Shown: positions 17,985-29,066, counted from the first letter of the stretch. The stretch: 64,000 nucleotides of DNA from Bacteroidaceae bacterium (GCA_017645305.1 JAGCPD010000010.1:1-64000), one strand, 5' to 3'. A program made the numbers and translations. The notes: generated by a model from the letters alone, not told the origin.

Positions 17985-20900
17985 TCACTTAACCGAAACC
18001 TTTTTACCGTCAACTACGTAGATGCCCTTCTGAGCCTTACTTACACGCTGACCGGCAATGTTGTAGATGGTACCGTTAGCGATGGTGTTACCATTAACGC
18101 TCTTGATAGCATCGGGATCGCCGCTCTCCGTGCCTACTGTGAAGCCCTCGGGAGCAGGAGTAACGCACTTGTTATCGGTGAATGAAGGAATAGCATAACG
18201 GTTCAGCGTCTTGCTGGCACTTGAGGTAATGTACAGGTTGTTTGCATAGTCGAATGCCATACCGGTAATCTGAGACTCTTCAACACTGATGTTGTACTTG
18301 CCATCCAAGAAAATCTCGTTGTTTGCCATAGGAGCGTAGTTGGTCTCGTAGATAACTACCTTGTTTGCACCCATAGGAATTGCCAGAATTGAACCGTCTT
18401 CGCTGATTGCGATGGCCTCACCACGAGTGTTGGTCGTAATATTACTGTAGTCTTCCTTACCTGTAGCATCGAAGTGCTTGATAGAAGGCTCTTCCTCCTT
18501 AGGATTGCTTCTGTACTGCTCATACCACAGACCACCACGGTTATCAGCTATGATACCTACATGTCCAGGAGCAACCGTGTACTTGCCTGTGAGAGGCTCA
18601 TAAACATTGCTGGGAGCGCCTGTCCAACTCGTTGCCGTACCCAAGTTGTAAGTGAAGCACTTGTAATCAGAGAAATTCTCTGCACCGTCTGAACGCTGAG
18701 CACCCAGTACAGTGAGCTTCAGGTTTTCGCCCTCACCCTCTACTGCCAAAGCAACAGCAGGACGGTTCTGTTCTTCACCACCAACACTTACAATTCCTGT
18801 TTCAGGATCAAGTTCACCACCAGTGAAGATAGGAGTCCAAGGCTTGTCAAGGTCGGCAGGATCTGCTTCCCATACAGAGCTAGTGGAGTTTCCTGATGCA
18901 CGAGCAATGAACAGACGACCGTCCTTGCTTACGCGTACATTCTTCAGGTCGAACTGGTAATCGCCAGAGATGGTAATTACGTTCTTGTTATCCTTAATAT
19001 CCAAGCCACCATAGAAGCCCGGTGTACCATCCAGGGCATTGATAGGCTTGAAGGTGGCGTCAAAGGCAAACAGGGCACCGGGTTTCTGCTCGCAGATGCT
19101 GCCTTCACCTTTCTCCAGAGGTCGGGACTCTGCAACGTAAATCTGACCGAAACCCTTGCTGCTTGGCGCATTATTAACGGCAAGACCGTAAGGAGAATTC
19201 ACCTTGTAGCCCTCGCCAATCCTTGTAGGTTCAAGAGCACCAATACCTGTGATATCTAGTTCGTATGTCATCTTTGTTCCTGCAGCAACACCTAACATGC
19301 TGTTGTCAATAGCTATCTCATGACCGCCCGCCATTAGGTCGCCGCTCTTCAGCACATGAGAGTACTTCAATTCGCCACCTGCATAGAAGTTGATAGCACC
19401 ACTCTTAGCCTCAGCATTGAGGGTGTAAGCAACCACTACCTGTTCTGCATTGGTGGCAGTACTTAGGTTAGATGCAAAGGCATTGAGCTGAATGTTAGGA
19501 CGGCTGTTCAGATATTCATTGCCATTCTTCCATACCAGACTACCGCTGAAGAGGTGAGGCATGTCGTCATTGCCCAATGTCTGGAACCAATGAGCATCCT
19601 CTGCAGAAGAACCATTGAGCAACCATGTAAGCTCGCCAGACTTGAAGCGCTCGTCGGTAGCCTCAATGAAAGTTCCAATGTTTGCACCATTCAACTTAGT
19701 GGTATAGAATACATTGCTGCAAGAGCAGTTGCCGTCGTTACGGCTTACAGAGTTACTGCTTTCAAGGTTGGCATTAACTATTTCTGCAATAATCAAGGTG
19801 TTTTTCACCTCATCCTTATTAGTTGACCAGCCAAAAATACCACCCCAACTGTTAGTGTTCTCTCCATCAAGTACAAAATGAACCTTACAGTTCTCAATAA
19901 CGGTACCCTCTGTCTCGTTAACACCGACAATACCACCATGAGTACCATCACCCTCAACAGAAGAGTGTATAGTTACGTCAACATCGCAGTCCTGAATCCT
20001 TGCATTGCGAGTATATGCAGAAAGACCAGCACCAAACTTAGCACTTGTATAGATAGTTGATTGAATCTTCAGGTTCTTCACAGTACCGTTCTCGATATCA
20101 TTGAAGAGTGCGGCACGCTCTTCTAGATAGAATTCGTCTTCACTACCAAATGTAAGATTGGTGATAGCATACTGCTGACCATCGAATACACCATTGTAAC
20201 GTGTACCGGAAGCGATAGGTGTAAAGGGGATACCGGTCATATTGATGTCCTTAGTTAGAAGAGCGTTAGCTTTCTGTTCTCCATTTGATGTAGTGGCACT
20301 GAACCAAATCATATGCATGGGAGCAGATATCTGGTAAGTTCCGTTCTCGTCCTGAGGAGCAACAATATTAGCAACAGCAGGAATCCGTTTTGCAACATCA
20401 AATTCCTGAGCTTCCTGAAGTGTGAAGGCACCATCTCCATAAATAGCATAGATTTCATCTACGTCATTATAGATTGACTCGTACTCATCCTCTGAAAGGA
20501 CGGTATCGAGCATTTGCAGTACACTCTCTACAGTCTTTGCCTTCCCTAATATCTTAATATAAGCCTGCTTACCAGCATAAATATTCTGGAAAAGCTGAGA
20601 AAGAGCTTGAATAGCTGCCCATTTATCCTCGGGAGATTCTGCAGCCTCTGCTTCTGCAACAGCAGCCTCCAGAGATTCTTTCAAATCTGCAGGATAGTTG
20701 GGGGCTTTGGCAGCATCCTCTTCATAACCTTCAAGAGACTCATAAAGGGTAAGGATAGTGTTAGCGCGTGCCATCTGACTCTCGAGAGCTGTTGTCAAAC
20801 CAACAGAAGCCGCGTCATCCTCGTCTGTTCCTAAATAAGTAAGTCTGACGTTAGCAACACCAGTCCACTCATTGACACCCACCTTAGAGTGAGGATTGGC

Positions 20901-23900
20901 AATAGCAATGGTAAGTACACTATCAGCCCCTACCTCGCAAGCGATGTAGTTCTGGTAACGACCGGCACTGGCTGCAATAGCCAATCCATAAGGACCCTGT
21001 ACTACGTAAGCATCTGGTGGGGTATCTTGAGAGAATTCTGTAGTAATGCCATCATCTGAGATTCCAAGGTCGGGAGTTTTGTTTTCGTCAAGGTTTGCAT
21101 TCTCGCCATCAATTGCATCTTCTGCATTAACTGGGTTCTCCCTAACTGTCTGTAAATAGTTAATAACACCGTTGGCACTAATCTGTGCAGCATAGTTGTA
21201 ACTGTAGCGATCGTTCTGTGGACGATAAGCACCATTCACACCGACCAGATAGTATCCAGGCTTCATACCTGTTTTTGTCTGAGTTATAGCAAAAGGCTGG
21301 CTTGACCATGACTCTACACCATAAAGATTGCCACCATCACGCTCAACAGTTGCATGGCCAGTAGCCATAGCTTCACCTTCCCAACCCTTATCCTTACCTT
21401 CGCTAAAGTCGGGGTTAACAAGCATCTTGGTAACATCTGTACCTGGCAAATAACCATTCTGGATGGCACGAGATAACCATTCATCTACTCGAGTTATCTC
21501 TTGTTCAATCAGAGAATCGGGGAGTTCGTGAGTTTCCCAAATTTCTATGTACTCACTCTCTAAGTACTCCTCAAGTTCATCGCGATCACCACCTTCAAAA
21601 TCGTCATGATCTGCGAGATAAGCCTTAGTCTCCTCGCACTTATCCTGATACTTCTTGTAAACCTTGGCACTTGCGTCAACAGCTGCCTCATAAACATATA
21701 TGGTATCAAGTGCATCTGCCAAACCATTAATGTCTGTTACCCCGTCAAGTGCCTCTATCTTTTCATTCATTGCTTCAATAGAACCTGAATAAGCAATGGT
21801 TTCATTGGCCTTTTCGGTATAGAACTCTGATATGGTAACCACAACCTCAGGAAGCGTCTCTGCATTGGCAGTCATATACTTGCCCGCTGCATATACAATA
21901 GTACCGTGTGCAGGATTAGCAACGGGATGTTCATCTATCTCAAGATCCTGATAGAACAGAGAGTTGCGGAACTGTTTTCCGTTCAGCAAGTAAGTAAACT
22001 TACCGCTGGCAATGTCTCCCTCCTCAATCCTATAAATTTGGTGATCGGCATCGTCAATGGTACCGCCATTCAAAGTGTAACAGTTGGTAATCTTAGCTGA
22101 ACCGTAACGGGCAAAATACTTATGTGCTTCACCATCAGGATGCTCAACAGTACCGATGGCATAGCAGTTCTGGATGTCGCAATGGTCGCCTAACCATCCT
22201 GAGAATGAACCATTCTCATTAGGACCAGTACAATTGCCTGTCATATAGCAGTTGTCAATGGTGATGTGGCAAGTAGAACCCATTACACAACCCAGCACAC
22301 CACCAGCATTGGCACCATCCGTACAATTTACGTCACCGTCCATACCTACATTCAAGAAGGTTACGTGACCAGCCCACTCTGCTGTCATACCTACGATACC
22401 GCAGTAGCCAAGACCTTCAATTTTGCAAGACTCATCCAAAACCACATTTTTGATGAATACACCCTCAGCATTGCGGGCATCGCTGTCAGACATACCGTCC
22501 TTCTTGTTGGCACGGCTGTTCATAACAGCTATCAGACCAACACCACGCTGACCGGGATAAGAGATTTGGAAGTTGCTAATAGTATGGAACTGACCATCGA
22601 AGTTACCATAGAAAGGAGTTGATTCGTTACCAACAATAGCATACTCTTTTGGGGTCGTTTTTTCGCTCATGTCGATATCTGCCTTCAGACGAGCATTAGC
22701 ACCCAAATTCACCTCAGCTGCATAATGTGACCACCAAATCAATTCATCTGCAGAACCAAGTTCATACCAACCGTCCTCTGTGGGGGTAACATAGTTTTCA
22801 TCAACGTGGTTACAAACCTCACAGAATCCACCAACAAAGGTGTGGGGAGGAATGTTTGCTCCACCTTCTACATTAGTATAAGTAACGTTGCCCAAAGGGG
22901 TGCCGTCACAAAGATAAGAAGAAGCACCGGTATAAACCTTAGCACCTTCCTTTGCTATTGGCATAGGCACATCGTCGGTTCCGATAACCTGATAGAAGTC
23001 CTCACCACCCTGCTTTTGGCCATTCAGCAAGAATGCCAGCTTACCAGATTCAACATCGTCTGCATCAATCTTAGTGAAACGCTCATCATAAAAACCACAG
23101 TCATTTAAGAAATAACAGTTTGTGGGAATAACCTTGCTTTTGTTACGTGAGATAAGTTGAGAGTCACCCTTACCATTTTCAATACTACCCAGGAAGGCTA
23201 CATTCACCATTGTTCCATTACCAGCGCTCCATCCACAGATACCTGCCAGACACTCTGTATTGTCTGTACCTGAGATAGTACCATTATAGATGGCGTTCTC
23301 GAGGCGATAATTTGTATCACCTACACCAATAAGACCACCAATAGTGTTATCACCTGCAAAAGTAGGATTGATGTTAACATCAGAATAAACATTCTTAATA
23401 ACAACATTATTATCACGTACATGACCTGTTACAGTACCAATAAACTTATTGCTAGTAGTGATGTTACCATGGAATATAGTATTCTTAAGCGTACCACGGA
23501 AGTTGGGGAAAAGAGAACCTGCCTCAGGAGCATCCGTAAACTCGATGGTCAAAGCATGGCCACGACCATCAAAGTTACCACCATACCAGTTGTCGTTGTT
23601 GAAAATCAACTGACCAGGAACGGCTTCATACTCAATGTCATTAGCCAAGCTTATATTAAACCAACCTCCGTTGTTTACGCGGTTACGGCCTTCGAGCCAG
23701 TCAAGGTCTTCTTTCGTCTTAGCAATAAAACTATTGTCTGTAATATCACGGGGCAGTTTCTCAAGCTCCATGTGACCGCAAGTGGTGCAAATACCAAACT
23801 TGTCGGTTGTATGAGCTGTAGCCTGCACAGTACCCGAGTTACTATAGGTCAAAGCCTCGTCAGACTTACCGTTACAGCCTGTAGCACCAGAAGCATAAAC

Positions 23901-24839
23901 CTGCTTCTTTCCTGTACCAAACACGGCAGGAACAGGATAGTCATCTGAGCCGATATTCTGAACCCAGGCAATAGTGGTCTGATCGTTGTTTAACTGGTAG
24001 CATACCTTACCACTTGACAAATCTGCGGCACTGATAATAGTAACCATACTGGTATTACCCCACGCATTTGTAGCATAGTTGTTGTAGTTTGCACCGCGTG
24101 GACGCCAGTTGTAACCATCTCCATCACCACCGTTGTACTGAGTAAGGTCAACGTTTGTCAACTTACCAGAGTTACGGCTAATAGTACCACAGTCAGAAGG
24201 AAGTTTCAAGGTTCCTTCATTAATAACCAAGCTATTAGCAACAGTAACATTACCGTCTGCCCAACCACAGATACCGCCACAATTCTCTGTATTTGCACCA
24301 TTAATGGTAATATGAGAGAGACAGTTCTCGATAACAAGACCTTCGCTGGCAACTGCTACGATACCTGCATGTGTACCATCGCCAGCTACGCTGCTTACCA
24401 CCGTCAGATCTATCCAACAGTTACGGATAGTACCACGACCCCAGGCCGCAATACCTGCAGCTTCTTTCATAGAAGTGGTTATGGTTCCCTGCACCTTAAG
24501 GTTCTGAATCAGGGCATTGCCTTCCATGTTACGGAAGATTGCCTGACCTTCTGCCTTCGGGAAGGAGTTAACAGTAATGGAGTGCCCCTTACCATCGAAG
24601 ATACCGCGGAAACGATTAGCATCGGAACCAATCATTGTTCCGTCTGTTCCCAAATCGATGTCCGCCGTCAATTCTGCACAGGCATAGGTATCACCTCCAT
24701 TAACGAGCGCGGCAAAGTCCAAAAAGTCCTGAGCCGTCCCAATCTGATAGACACCATTCACTTCGGAAAGTGCCCATGCAGACATGCTAATGACCATCAT
24801 GATGACCATCACGCACATTTTAAGTAACTTTTTACTCAT
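17985..24839 (-). CDS. Giant secreted GLUG/beta-helix protein C (2,284 aa), function unknown
   Basis: The protein starts MSKKLLKMCVMVIMMVISMS with AWA at the likely signal peptidase site. Module order follows A and B: GLUG block 1, H-x(8)-CTTCG near 342-356, GLUG block 2, PPHTFVGGFCEVCN near 665, GLUG block 3, helices from about 990, and a binding-like module from LVNPDFSEGKDKGW (about 1136). Then come helices, GLUG block 4 (about 1496) and the propeller-like part after RPNIQLNAFASNLS (about 1778). It is the most diverged of the three in the propeller region and the binding module. Even so, it keeps the same last 50 residues (from APEGFTVGTESGDPDAIKSV). It is the first copy in transcription order and has the best promoter of the three. 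Cell-surface location is inferred from the signal peptide and tail. Confidence 0.9.
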   Translation of the reverse strand: MSKKLLKMCVMVIMMVISMSAWALSEVNGVYQIGTAQDFLDFAALVNGGDTYACAELTADIDLGTDGTMIGSDANRFRGIFDGKGHSITVNSFPKAEGQAIFRNMEGNALIQNLKVQGTITTSMKEAAGIAAWGRGTIRNCWIDLTVVSSVAGDGTHAGIVAVASEGLVIENCLSHITINGANTENCGGICGWADGNVTVANSLVINEGTLKLPSDCGTISRNSGKLTNVDLTQYNGGDGDGYNWRPRGANYNNYATNAWGNTSMVTIISAADLSSGKVCYQLNNDQTTIAWVQNIGSDDYPVPAVFGTGKKQVYASGATGCNGKSDEALTYSNSGTVQATAHTTDKFGICTTCGHMELEKLPRDITDNSFIAKTKEDLDWLEGRNRVNNGGWFNISLANDIEYEAVPGQLIFNNDNWYGGNFDGRGHALTIEFTDAPEAGSLFPNFRGTLKNTIFHGNITTSNKFIGTVTGHVRDNNVVIKNVYSDVNINPTFAGDNTIGGLIGVGDTNYRLENAIYNGTISGTDNTECLAGICGWSAGNGTMVNVAFLGSIENGKGDSQLISRNKSKVIPTNCYFLNDCGFYDERFTKIDADDVESGKLAFLLNGQKQGGEDFYQVIGTDDVPMPIAKEGAKVYTGASSYLCDGTPLGNVTYTNVEGGANIPPHTFVGGFCEVCNHVDENYVTPTEDGWYELGSADELIWWSHYAAEVNLGANARLKADIDMSEKTTPKEYAIVGNESTPFYGNFDGQFHTISNFQISYPGQRGVGLIAVMNSRANKKDGMSDSDARNAEGVFIKNVVLDESCKIEGLGYCGIVGMTAEWAGHVTFLNVGMDGDVNCTDGANAGGVLGCVMGSTCHITIDNCYMTGNCTGPNENGSFSGWLGDHCDIQNCYAIGTVEHPDGEAHKYFARYGSAKITNCYTLNGGTIDDADHQIYRIEEGDIASGKFTYLLNGKQFRNSLFYQDLEIDEHPVANPAHGTIVYAAGKYMTANAETLPEVVVTISEFYTEKANETIAYSGSIEAMNEKIEALDGVTDINGLADALDTIYVYEAAVDASAKVYKKYQDKCEETKAYLADHDDFEGGDRDELEEYLESEYIEIWETHELPDSLIEQEITRVDEWLSRAIQNGYLPGTDVTKMLVNPDFSEGKDKGWEGEAMATGHATVERDGGNLYGVESWSSQPFAITQTKTGMKPGYYLVGVNGAYRPQNDRYSYNYAAQISANGVINYLQTVRENPVNAEDAIDGENANLDENKTPDLGISDDGITTEFSQDTPPDAYVVQGPYGLAIAASAGRYQNYIACEVGADSVLTIAIANPHSKVGVNEWTGVANVRLTYLGTDEDDAASVGLTTALESQMARANTILTLYESLEGYEEDAAKAPNYPADLKESLEAAVAEAEAAESPEDKWAAIQALSQLFQNIYAGKQAYIKILGKAKTVESVLQMLDTVLSEDEYESIYNDVDEIYAIYGDGAFTLQEAQEFDVAKRIPAVANIVAPQDENGTYQISAPMHMIWFSATTSNGEQKANALLTKDINMTGIPFTPIASGTRYNGVFDGQQYAITNLTFGSEDEFYLEERAALFNDIENGTVKNLKIQSTIYTSAKFGAGLSAYTRNARIQDCDVDVTIHSSVEGDGTHGGIVGVNETEGTVIENCKVHFVLDGENTNSWGGIFGWSTNKDEVKNTLIIAEIVNANLESSNSVSRNDGNCSCSNVFYTTKLNGANIGTFIEATDERFKSGELTWLLNGSSAEDAHWFQTLGNDDMPHLFSGSLVWKNGNEYLNSRPNIQLNAFASNLSTATNAEQVVVAYTLNAEAKSGAINFYAGGELKYSHVLKSGDLMAGGHEIAIDNSMLGVAAGTKMTYELDITGIGALEPTRIGEGYKVNSPYGLAVNNAPSSKGFGQIYVAESRPLEKGEGSICEQKPGALFAFDATFKPINALDGTPGFYGGLDIKDNKNVITISGDYQFDLKNVRVSKDGRLFIARASGNSTSSVWEADPADLDKPWTPIFTGGELDPETGIVSVGGEEQNRPAVALAVEGEGENLKLTVLGAQRSDGAENFSDYKCFTYNLGTATSWTGAPSNVYEPLTGKYTVAPGHVGIIADNRGGLWYEQYRSNPKEEEPSIKHFDATGKEDYSNITTNTRGEAIAISEDGSILAIPMGANKVVIYETNYAPMANNEIFLDGKYNISVEESQITGMAFDYANNLYITSSASKTLNRYAIPSFTDNKCVTPAPEGFTVGTESGDPDAIKSVNGNTIANGTIYNIAGQRVSKAQKGIYVVDGKKVSVK

Positions 24840-24851
24840 TGAATGAATTTG

Positions 24852-24892
24852 TTAAGTTAATAAATTAAGTTAATAAAATTAAGTTAATAAAA
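24852..24892. repeat. TTAAGTTAATAAAA tandem repeat in leader of giant protein C
   Basis: About three copies of a 13-14 base unit (TTAAGTTAATAAAA) sit between the promoter and the start codon. Leaders of A and B have only one related TTAAGTTAACAAT. Confidence 0.6.
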
Positions 24893-24917
24893 TTGTTGTT
24901 TCTGTTTTATAGGCTTA

Positions 24918-24948
24918 CAAAGATAAGGAATATTCACTTTGGCTCAAA
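24918..24948 (-). promoter_or_regulatory. Promoter of giant protein C
   Basis: TTTG (24948-24945) is followed after 19 bases by TATCTTTG (24925-24918) on the minus strand, a full match to the Bacteroidota consensus, about 80 bases before the ATG. Confidence 0.8.
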
Positions 24949-25010
24949 CTTTTTTAACGTTATTTTTACAAACATATTGTTTAGCGCAAAGCCTGTATTA
25001 CAAAATGGCA

Positions 25011-25051
25011 AAAAAAAGCATACGCGAGACTGGTTAAAGCCTCGCGTATGC
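25011..25051 (-). terminator. Intrinsic terminator of ddh
   Basis: A perfect 11-bp stem, GCATACGCGAG (25018-25028) with CTCGCGTATGC (25041-25051), has a 12-base loop. Seven T residues follow on the minus strand. It lies 28 bases past the ddh stop. Confidence 0.92.
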
Positions 25052-25078
25052 ATACATTATTATAAATTCTAATGAAAA

Positions 25079-25978
25079 TTAAACCAAATGGCGAATGATG
25101 TCCTCACGATCACCCGGCAGATAGTCTATGACGGGAATCTCTATCATGGTGTAAGCTCCAGGCTGCTGCTTGAGCGTTGCACGGGCAGCGTTCACCAATA
25201 CCTGGGCAGTAAGGGCAGGATTATTTATCTTCATATTGAACTCGAAGAGCTGATTGTGTGTCTGACCACTCACGCCCTTGCGAACCAGATTCACGCCGTG
25301 TCCCACATCATTCAACTCATCTACGCTATCCACCTGAAAGACATGTGTCTCATCGCTGGCAAAATAGGGATCGGACTTGATGGCAGTTGTAACAGCCTCT
25401 AAGCTGGCACCTTCTTCCAACTCAACATACACCATGCGGCGATGAATACCTTCACCAACGGGAATGGTCATACTCAAGGCATCCTTAACACCCTCCTTAC
25501 TGCGGACACATACGCTATGTCCCATACTACGACCAGGACCGAAGTTGGTGTACGTTATTCCCTTGGGAGCCAGACTTTGCATAAGGGTACGGACAACGCT
25601 GTCGGACCCAGGATCCCATCCGGCACTGATAATACTTACAGCTCCCGTCTTCTTTGCGGCAGCATCAAGGGTACGACGAAGGTCACAGATAAGCCCGTGA
25701 ATATCAAAACTATCCACTGTATTGATACCCAAAGCCAGACATTTAAGGGCATACTCTTCGACACTACGAGTAGGGGTAGCAAGAATGGCAACATCCACCT
25801 TGCCCAGTTCCTCAATGTTCTTTACTACGTTATAGGCGGCCAGTTCTGCCGGCTTGTTTTCTGCGCCTGCACGACGTACCACACCCGCAATCTCCATATC
25901 GGGAGCAGCCTGCAAAGCCTGAATGGTGTAGCGACCAATGTTTCCGTAACCGACTACTGCAACGCGAGTCTTTTTCAT
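25079..25978 (-). CDS. ddh: meso-Diaminopimelate D-dehydrogenase
   Basis: The start is set at the ATG at 25978 (MKKTRVAVVGYGNIGRYTIQ), giving 299 residues. A longer in-frame reading adds 24 residues that overlap the promoter and precede the Rossmann fold. The N-terminal NADP-binding loop is VGYGNIGRY. Conserved family segments are ISAGWDPGSDSVVRTLMQ, NFGPGRSMGHSVCVRSKEG and QTHNQLFEFNMKINNPALTA. The enzyme makes meso-2,6-diaminopimelate from tetrahydrodipicolinate and ammonia in one NADPH-dependent step. It feeds lysine and peptidoglycan synthesis and bypasses the succinylase branch. It lies alone between a consensus promoter and a strong terminator, so it is probably monocistronic. Confidence 0.95.
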   Translation of the reverse strand: MKKTRVAVVGYGNIGRYTIQALQAAPDMEIAGVVRRAGAENKPAELAAYNVVKNIEELGKVDVAILATPTRSVEEYALKCLALGINTVDSFDIHGLICDLRRTLDAAAKKTGAVSIISAGWDPGSDSVVRTLMQSLAPKGITYTNFGPGRSMGHSVCVRSKEGVKDALSMTIPVGEGIHRRMVYVELEEGASLEAVTTAIKSDPYFASDETHVFQVDSVDELNDVGHGVNLVRKGVSGQTHNQLFEFNMKINNPALTAQVLVNAARATLKQQPGAYTMIEIPVIDYLPGDREDIIRHLV

Positions 25979-26020
25979 AATTACAATGCTTTTTGTTACC
26001 TTTATTGTTGTTTTGTGTGA

Positions 26021-26051
26021 CAAAATTACATCTTTTTTACGAAACCGCAAA
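26021..26051 (-). promoter_or_regulatory. Promoter of ddh
   Basis: TTTG (26051-26048), 19 bases, then TAATTTTG (26028-26021) on the minus strand, 43 bases before the ddh ATG and in the short gap after metG. Confidence 0.8.
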
Positions 26052-26068
26052 CAAATTGCCCAAAAATT

Positions 26069-28126
26069 TTATCCAACCTGACTTCCGCCCTTCACTTCAT
26101 CAAGTGTTGTGGTAACGCTGAGGTCGCCATTGTAGTTGACTGCACTCAGAATCATACCCTGGCTTTCTTCGCCCATCATCTGACGAGGTGCAAAATTCGC
26201 GATGAAGAGTACACGCTTGCCGATGAGCTGTTCCGGCTCATACCATTGGGCAATGCCGCTGAGGATGGTACGGTCCTTGCCACTACCGTCATCGAGGGTG
26301 AATTTCAGCAGTTTCTTACTCTTCTTTATCTTCTCACATGCCTTGACAAGTCCCACACGGATGTCCAGTTTCTCGAAATCCTCAAAGGGAATGATGTCCT
26401 TTACGGGAGCTGCCTTGTAAGCAGCAGCCTCATTGGCCTTGATGGTGTCCTCCAGCTTTTTTACCTGGGCAGCTACCACGTCATCCTCTATCTTGGTGAA
26501 GAGCAGTTCGGGCTTGGGCAACAGCTTGCCGGCAGGCAATAAATCCAAACTACCCAACTGTTCCCAAGAGAAGCTCTCCATGTTTATCATCTTGCGCAAC
26601 CGCTCGCTGCTGAAAGGCAGGAATGGTTCGAAGGCGATGGCAAGATTAGCGGTCAATTGCAGGGAAATGTTGATGATGGTCTTCACGCGCTCTGGGTCGG
26701 TCTTGATAACCTTCCAAGGCTCACAGTCGGCTATATATTTGTTGCCGATACGTGCCAGGTTCATCGCTTCCTTCTGCGCCTCGCGGAACTTGAAGCCTTC
26801 CAGCAAAGCCTCTACACGCTCCTTCACGCCCTGGAACTCAGCCAAAGTCTCGCGGTCATAGTCGTTCAACTCGCCACAAGCAGGCACAACACCTTCGTAG
26901 TATTTTTGGGTGAGCTGAAGGGCACGGTTCACGAAGTTACCATAGACAGCCACCAGCTCATTGTTGCAACGGGCTTGGAAATCAGCCCACGTGAAGTCGT
27001 TGTCCTTCGTCTCGGGAGCATTGGCGGTAAGGACATAGCGAAGCTCATCCTGACGATTGGGTAACTCTTCAAGGTACTCATTCAGCCATACGGCATAGTT
27101 CTTAGAGGTGGAAATCTTGTTACCCTCAAGGTTGAGAAACTCATTGCTGGGAACATTGTCAGGCAGGATGTAATCGCCGTGTGCCTTGAGCATGGCAGGG
27201 AAGACGATGCAATGGAAGACGATGTTATCTTTGCCGATGAAATGGACTAATCTTGTCTCTTCGTCCTTCCACCACTTCTCCCAAGAGCCGAGTTCGGGAT
27301 GGGCATCACAGAGCTCCTTGGTGTTGCTGATGTAACCAATAGGCGCATCGAACCAAACATACAGAACTTTGCCCTCGGCTCCTTCTACGGGCACGGGAAT
27401 GCCCCAGTCCAGGTCACGCGTCACGGCACGGGGACGCAAACCGCCGTCCAACCAACTCTTGCATTGACCATAGACATTGGAGCGCCACTCCTTGTGGTCT
27501 TCCAAAATCCACTTCTCCAACCAAGCTTGGTCCTTGTCAAGAGGCAGATACCAATGCTTGGTAGCTTTCTTAACGAGGGGATTGCCTGTCTCAGCATTAT
27601 AAGGATTGATCAGCTCTTCGGGCGAAAGCGTTGCACCACATTTCTCGCATTGGTCGCCGTATGCTTCAGGGGCATGACAACGGGGACATTCGCCCTTGAT
27701 GTTACGGTCTGTAAGAAAATGACCTGTCTGCTCATCGTAGAACTGTTCGCTTACTTGCTCCACGAACTTACCATCGTCATAAAGCTTACGGAAGAAGTCG
27801 CTGGCAAGCTTATGGTGAGTCTTGCTGGTAGTGCGACTATATACATCAAACGATATACCGAACTTCTCGAAGCTGTCCTTAATCAGAGAATGGTAGCGAT
27901 CTACAACCTCCTGAACGGTGATGCCCTCCTTGCGGGCACGGATGGTAACAGGCACACCATGCTCGTCGCTGCCGCCAATGAACAGGCACTCGCGACCTTT
28001 AAGACGCAGATAGCGAGCATAGATGTCGGCAGGCACATAAACGCCAGCGAGGTGACCGATATGAACAGGACCGTTTGCGTAGGGCAAAGCGGACGTAATA
28101 AGGGTTCTCTTGAAATTCTTTTCCAT
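26069..28126 (-). CDS. metG: Methionyl-tRNA synthetase
   Basis: The 685-residue class I synthetase charges tRNA-Met in the cytoplasm. The HIGH-type motif is seen as [16 protein letters not shown] at residues 13-28. A zinc knuckle ([18 protein letters not shown]) lies near 145-162, and the KMSKS-type loop is [11 protein letters not shown] near 335. The anticodon-binding region contains [17 protein letters not shown]. The C-terminal 110 residues ([20 protein letters not shown] and [17 protein letters not shown]) form the EMAP-II/Trbp111-type tRNA-binding domain that dimerises MetRS. The upstream gene ends only 25 bases away with no promoter in between. metG is therefore probably transcribed with the envelope genes before it. 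Confidence 0.97.
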   Translation of the reverse strand: MEKNFKRTLITSALPYANGPVHIGHLAGVYVPADIYARYLRLKGRECLFIGGSDEHGVPVTIRARKEGITVQEVVDRYHSLIKDSFEKFGISFDVYSRTTSKTHHKLASDFFRKLYDDGKFVEQVSEQFYDEQTGHFLTDRNIKGECPRCHAPEAYGDQCEKCGATLSPEELINPYNAETGNPLVKKATKHWYLPLDKDQAWLEKWILEDHKEWRSNVYGQCKSWLDGGLRPRAVTRDLDWGIPVPVEGAEGKVLYVWFDAPIGYISNTKELCDAHPELGSWEKWWKDEETRLVHFIGKDNIVFHCIVFPAMLKAHGDYILPDNVPSNEFLNLEGNKISTSKNYAVWLNEYLEELPNRQDELRYVLTANAPETKDNDFTWADFQARCNNELVAVYGNFVNRALQLTQKYYEGVVPACGELNDYDRETLAEFQGVKERVEALLEGFKFREAQKEAMNLARIGNKYIADCEPWKVIKTDPERVKTIINISLQLTANLAIAFEPFLPFSSERLRKMINMESFSWEQLGSLDLLPAGKLLPKPELLFTKIEDDVVAAQVKKLEDTIKANEAAAYKAAPVKDIIPFEDFEKLDIRVGLVKACEKIKKSKKLLKFTLDDGSGKDRTILSGIAQWYEPEQLIGKRVLFIANFAPRQMMGEESQGMILSAVNYNGDLSVTTTLDEVKGGSQVG

Positions 28127-28151
28127 AATATATTTTTTTTGTATTTGTTCT

Positions 28152-29066
28152 TTACTTTTTCAGTATATCTATGTGGTAGGCCAACCCTAACTGCATCTGG
28201 TGAAACGGATAGTCGCGCATACCGTACTGGTAAGATGCCAGCACTTCCCATTTCTTAATCTTGTATGCCACGCGGGTTTTCAGAACGACGGGTCTGTCGT
28301 GCGCCAATTCCTTATCACGAGTAGATGAATGCTCCCAGCCGCTATAGCCACGCAACGTTTCCTCCAGCATAAGGCGCTTATAGGTCCACTTCAGCATCAG
28401 CCCAAACATAAAGGCATCGTTCTGCCGCGCATTGTTTGTCTGCCAACAAAGAAAGCCCCCGCTCAGAGCCACACGCAGGTCGTGCTCCTTCCTGGCTCCC
28501 AAAACAAAAGACTTGGCTACGGTTGCATCAAAGAAATAGCCTGGACTGTCATAGTTACGGGCATACTGATAATCGTTCCCTGAGGCCGTTCTTAGAGCTG
28601 CCCGCAAAGCTATATCAGGCACATAGCGTTTCTGACGGATAAGATGGATATCCGTAGTTATATAAACATCCCCGCTGACGCATCCCTTGCGTGCCTTGGG
28701 GTCGGTAAGAGCCTTTTCGGTAAGTCGGGAAACTGCCAGACTCTCGTCAGAATTCCTGTACCATTCTGCTATGGGCATCCAAGCCGTCAGATTTACCCTG
28801 TCAGAAAAAAGAGGAATGTTTACCTTGAGCGTGAGGTCTGTTGTATGGTCACCCCTTGTTCCGAAAAAGTGATTGCCGTCTAATTCTATGCGCATATCAT
28901 GCTGCACCGTACCATCCAGCATATCAGGCACGGCAAAGGCGTTAGGACCAAAATAATAGGGAGAAATCATGGTGGTTTCACCACGGTCCGGCCCATCCAG
29001 GCTGGTTTGGGCAAGAACAGGAATTCCTGCCGCCCACAAAAGCAATATAACAGAGATCTTTTTCAT
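28152..29066 (-). CDS. Secreted, probable outer-membrane beta-barrel protein, function unknown
   Basis: The 304-residue protein has a signal peptide ([20 protein letters not shown]). From about residue 55 it has repeated alternating polar/aromatic strands, such as [40 protein letters not shown] and a final [16 protein letters not shown]. The regular strand pattern and a C-terminus ending in an amphipathic strand suggest an outer-membrane barrel of about 12 strands. I do not recognise a named family. It lies 3 bases downstream of the PAP2 phosphatase gene and 25 bases upstream of metG, so the three are probably in one transcript. Its position suggests a link to envelope lipid modification, but this is weak inference. 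Confidence 0.75.
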   Translation of the reverse strand: MKKISVILLLWAAGIPVLAQTSLDGPDRGETTMISPYYFGPNAFAVPDMLDGTVQHDMRIELDGNHFFGTRGDHTTDLTLKVNIPLFSDRVNLTAWMPIAEWYRNSDESLAVSRLTEKALTDPKARKGCVSGDVYITTDIHLIRQKRYVPDIALRAALRTASGNDYQYARNYDSPGYFFDATVAKSFVLGARKEHDLRVALSGGFLCWQTNNARQNDAFMFGLMLKWTYKRLMLEETLRGYSGWEHSSTRDKELAHDRPVVLKTRVAYKIKKWEVLASYQYGMRDYPFHQMQLGLAYHIDILKK

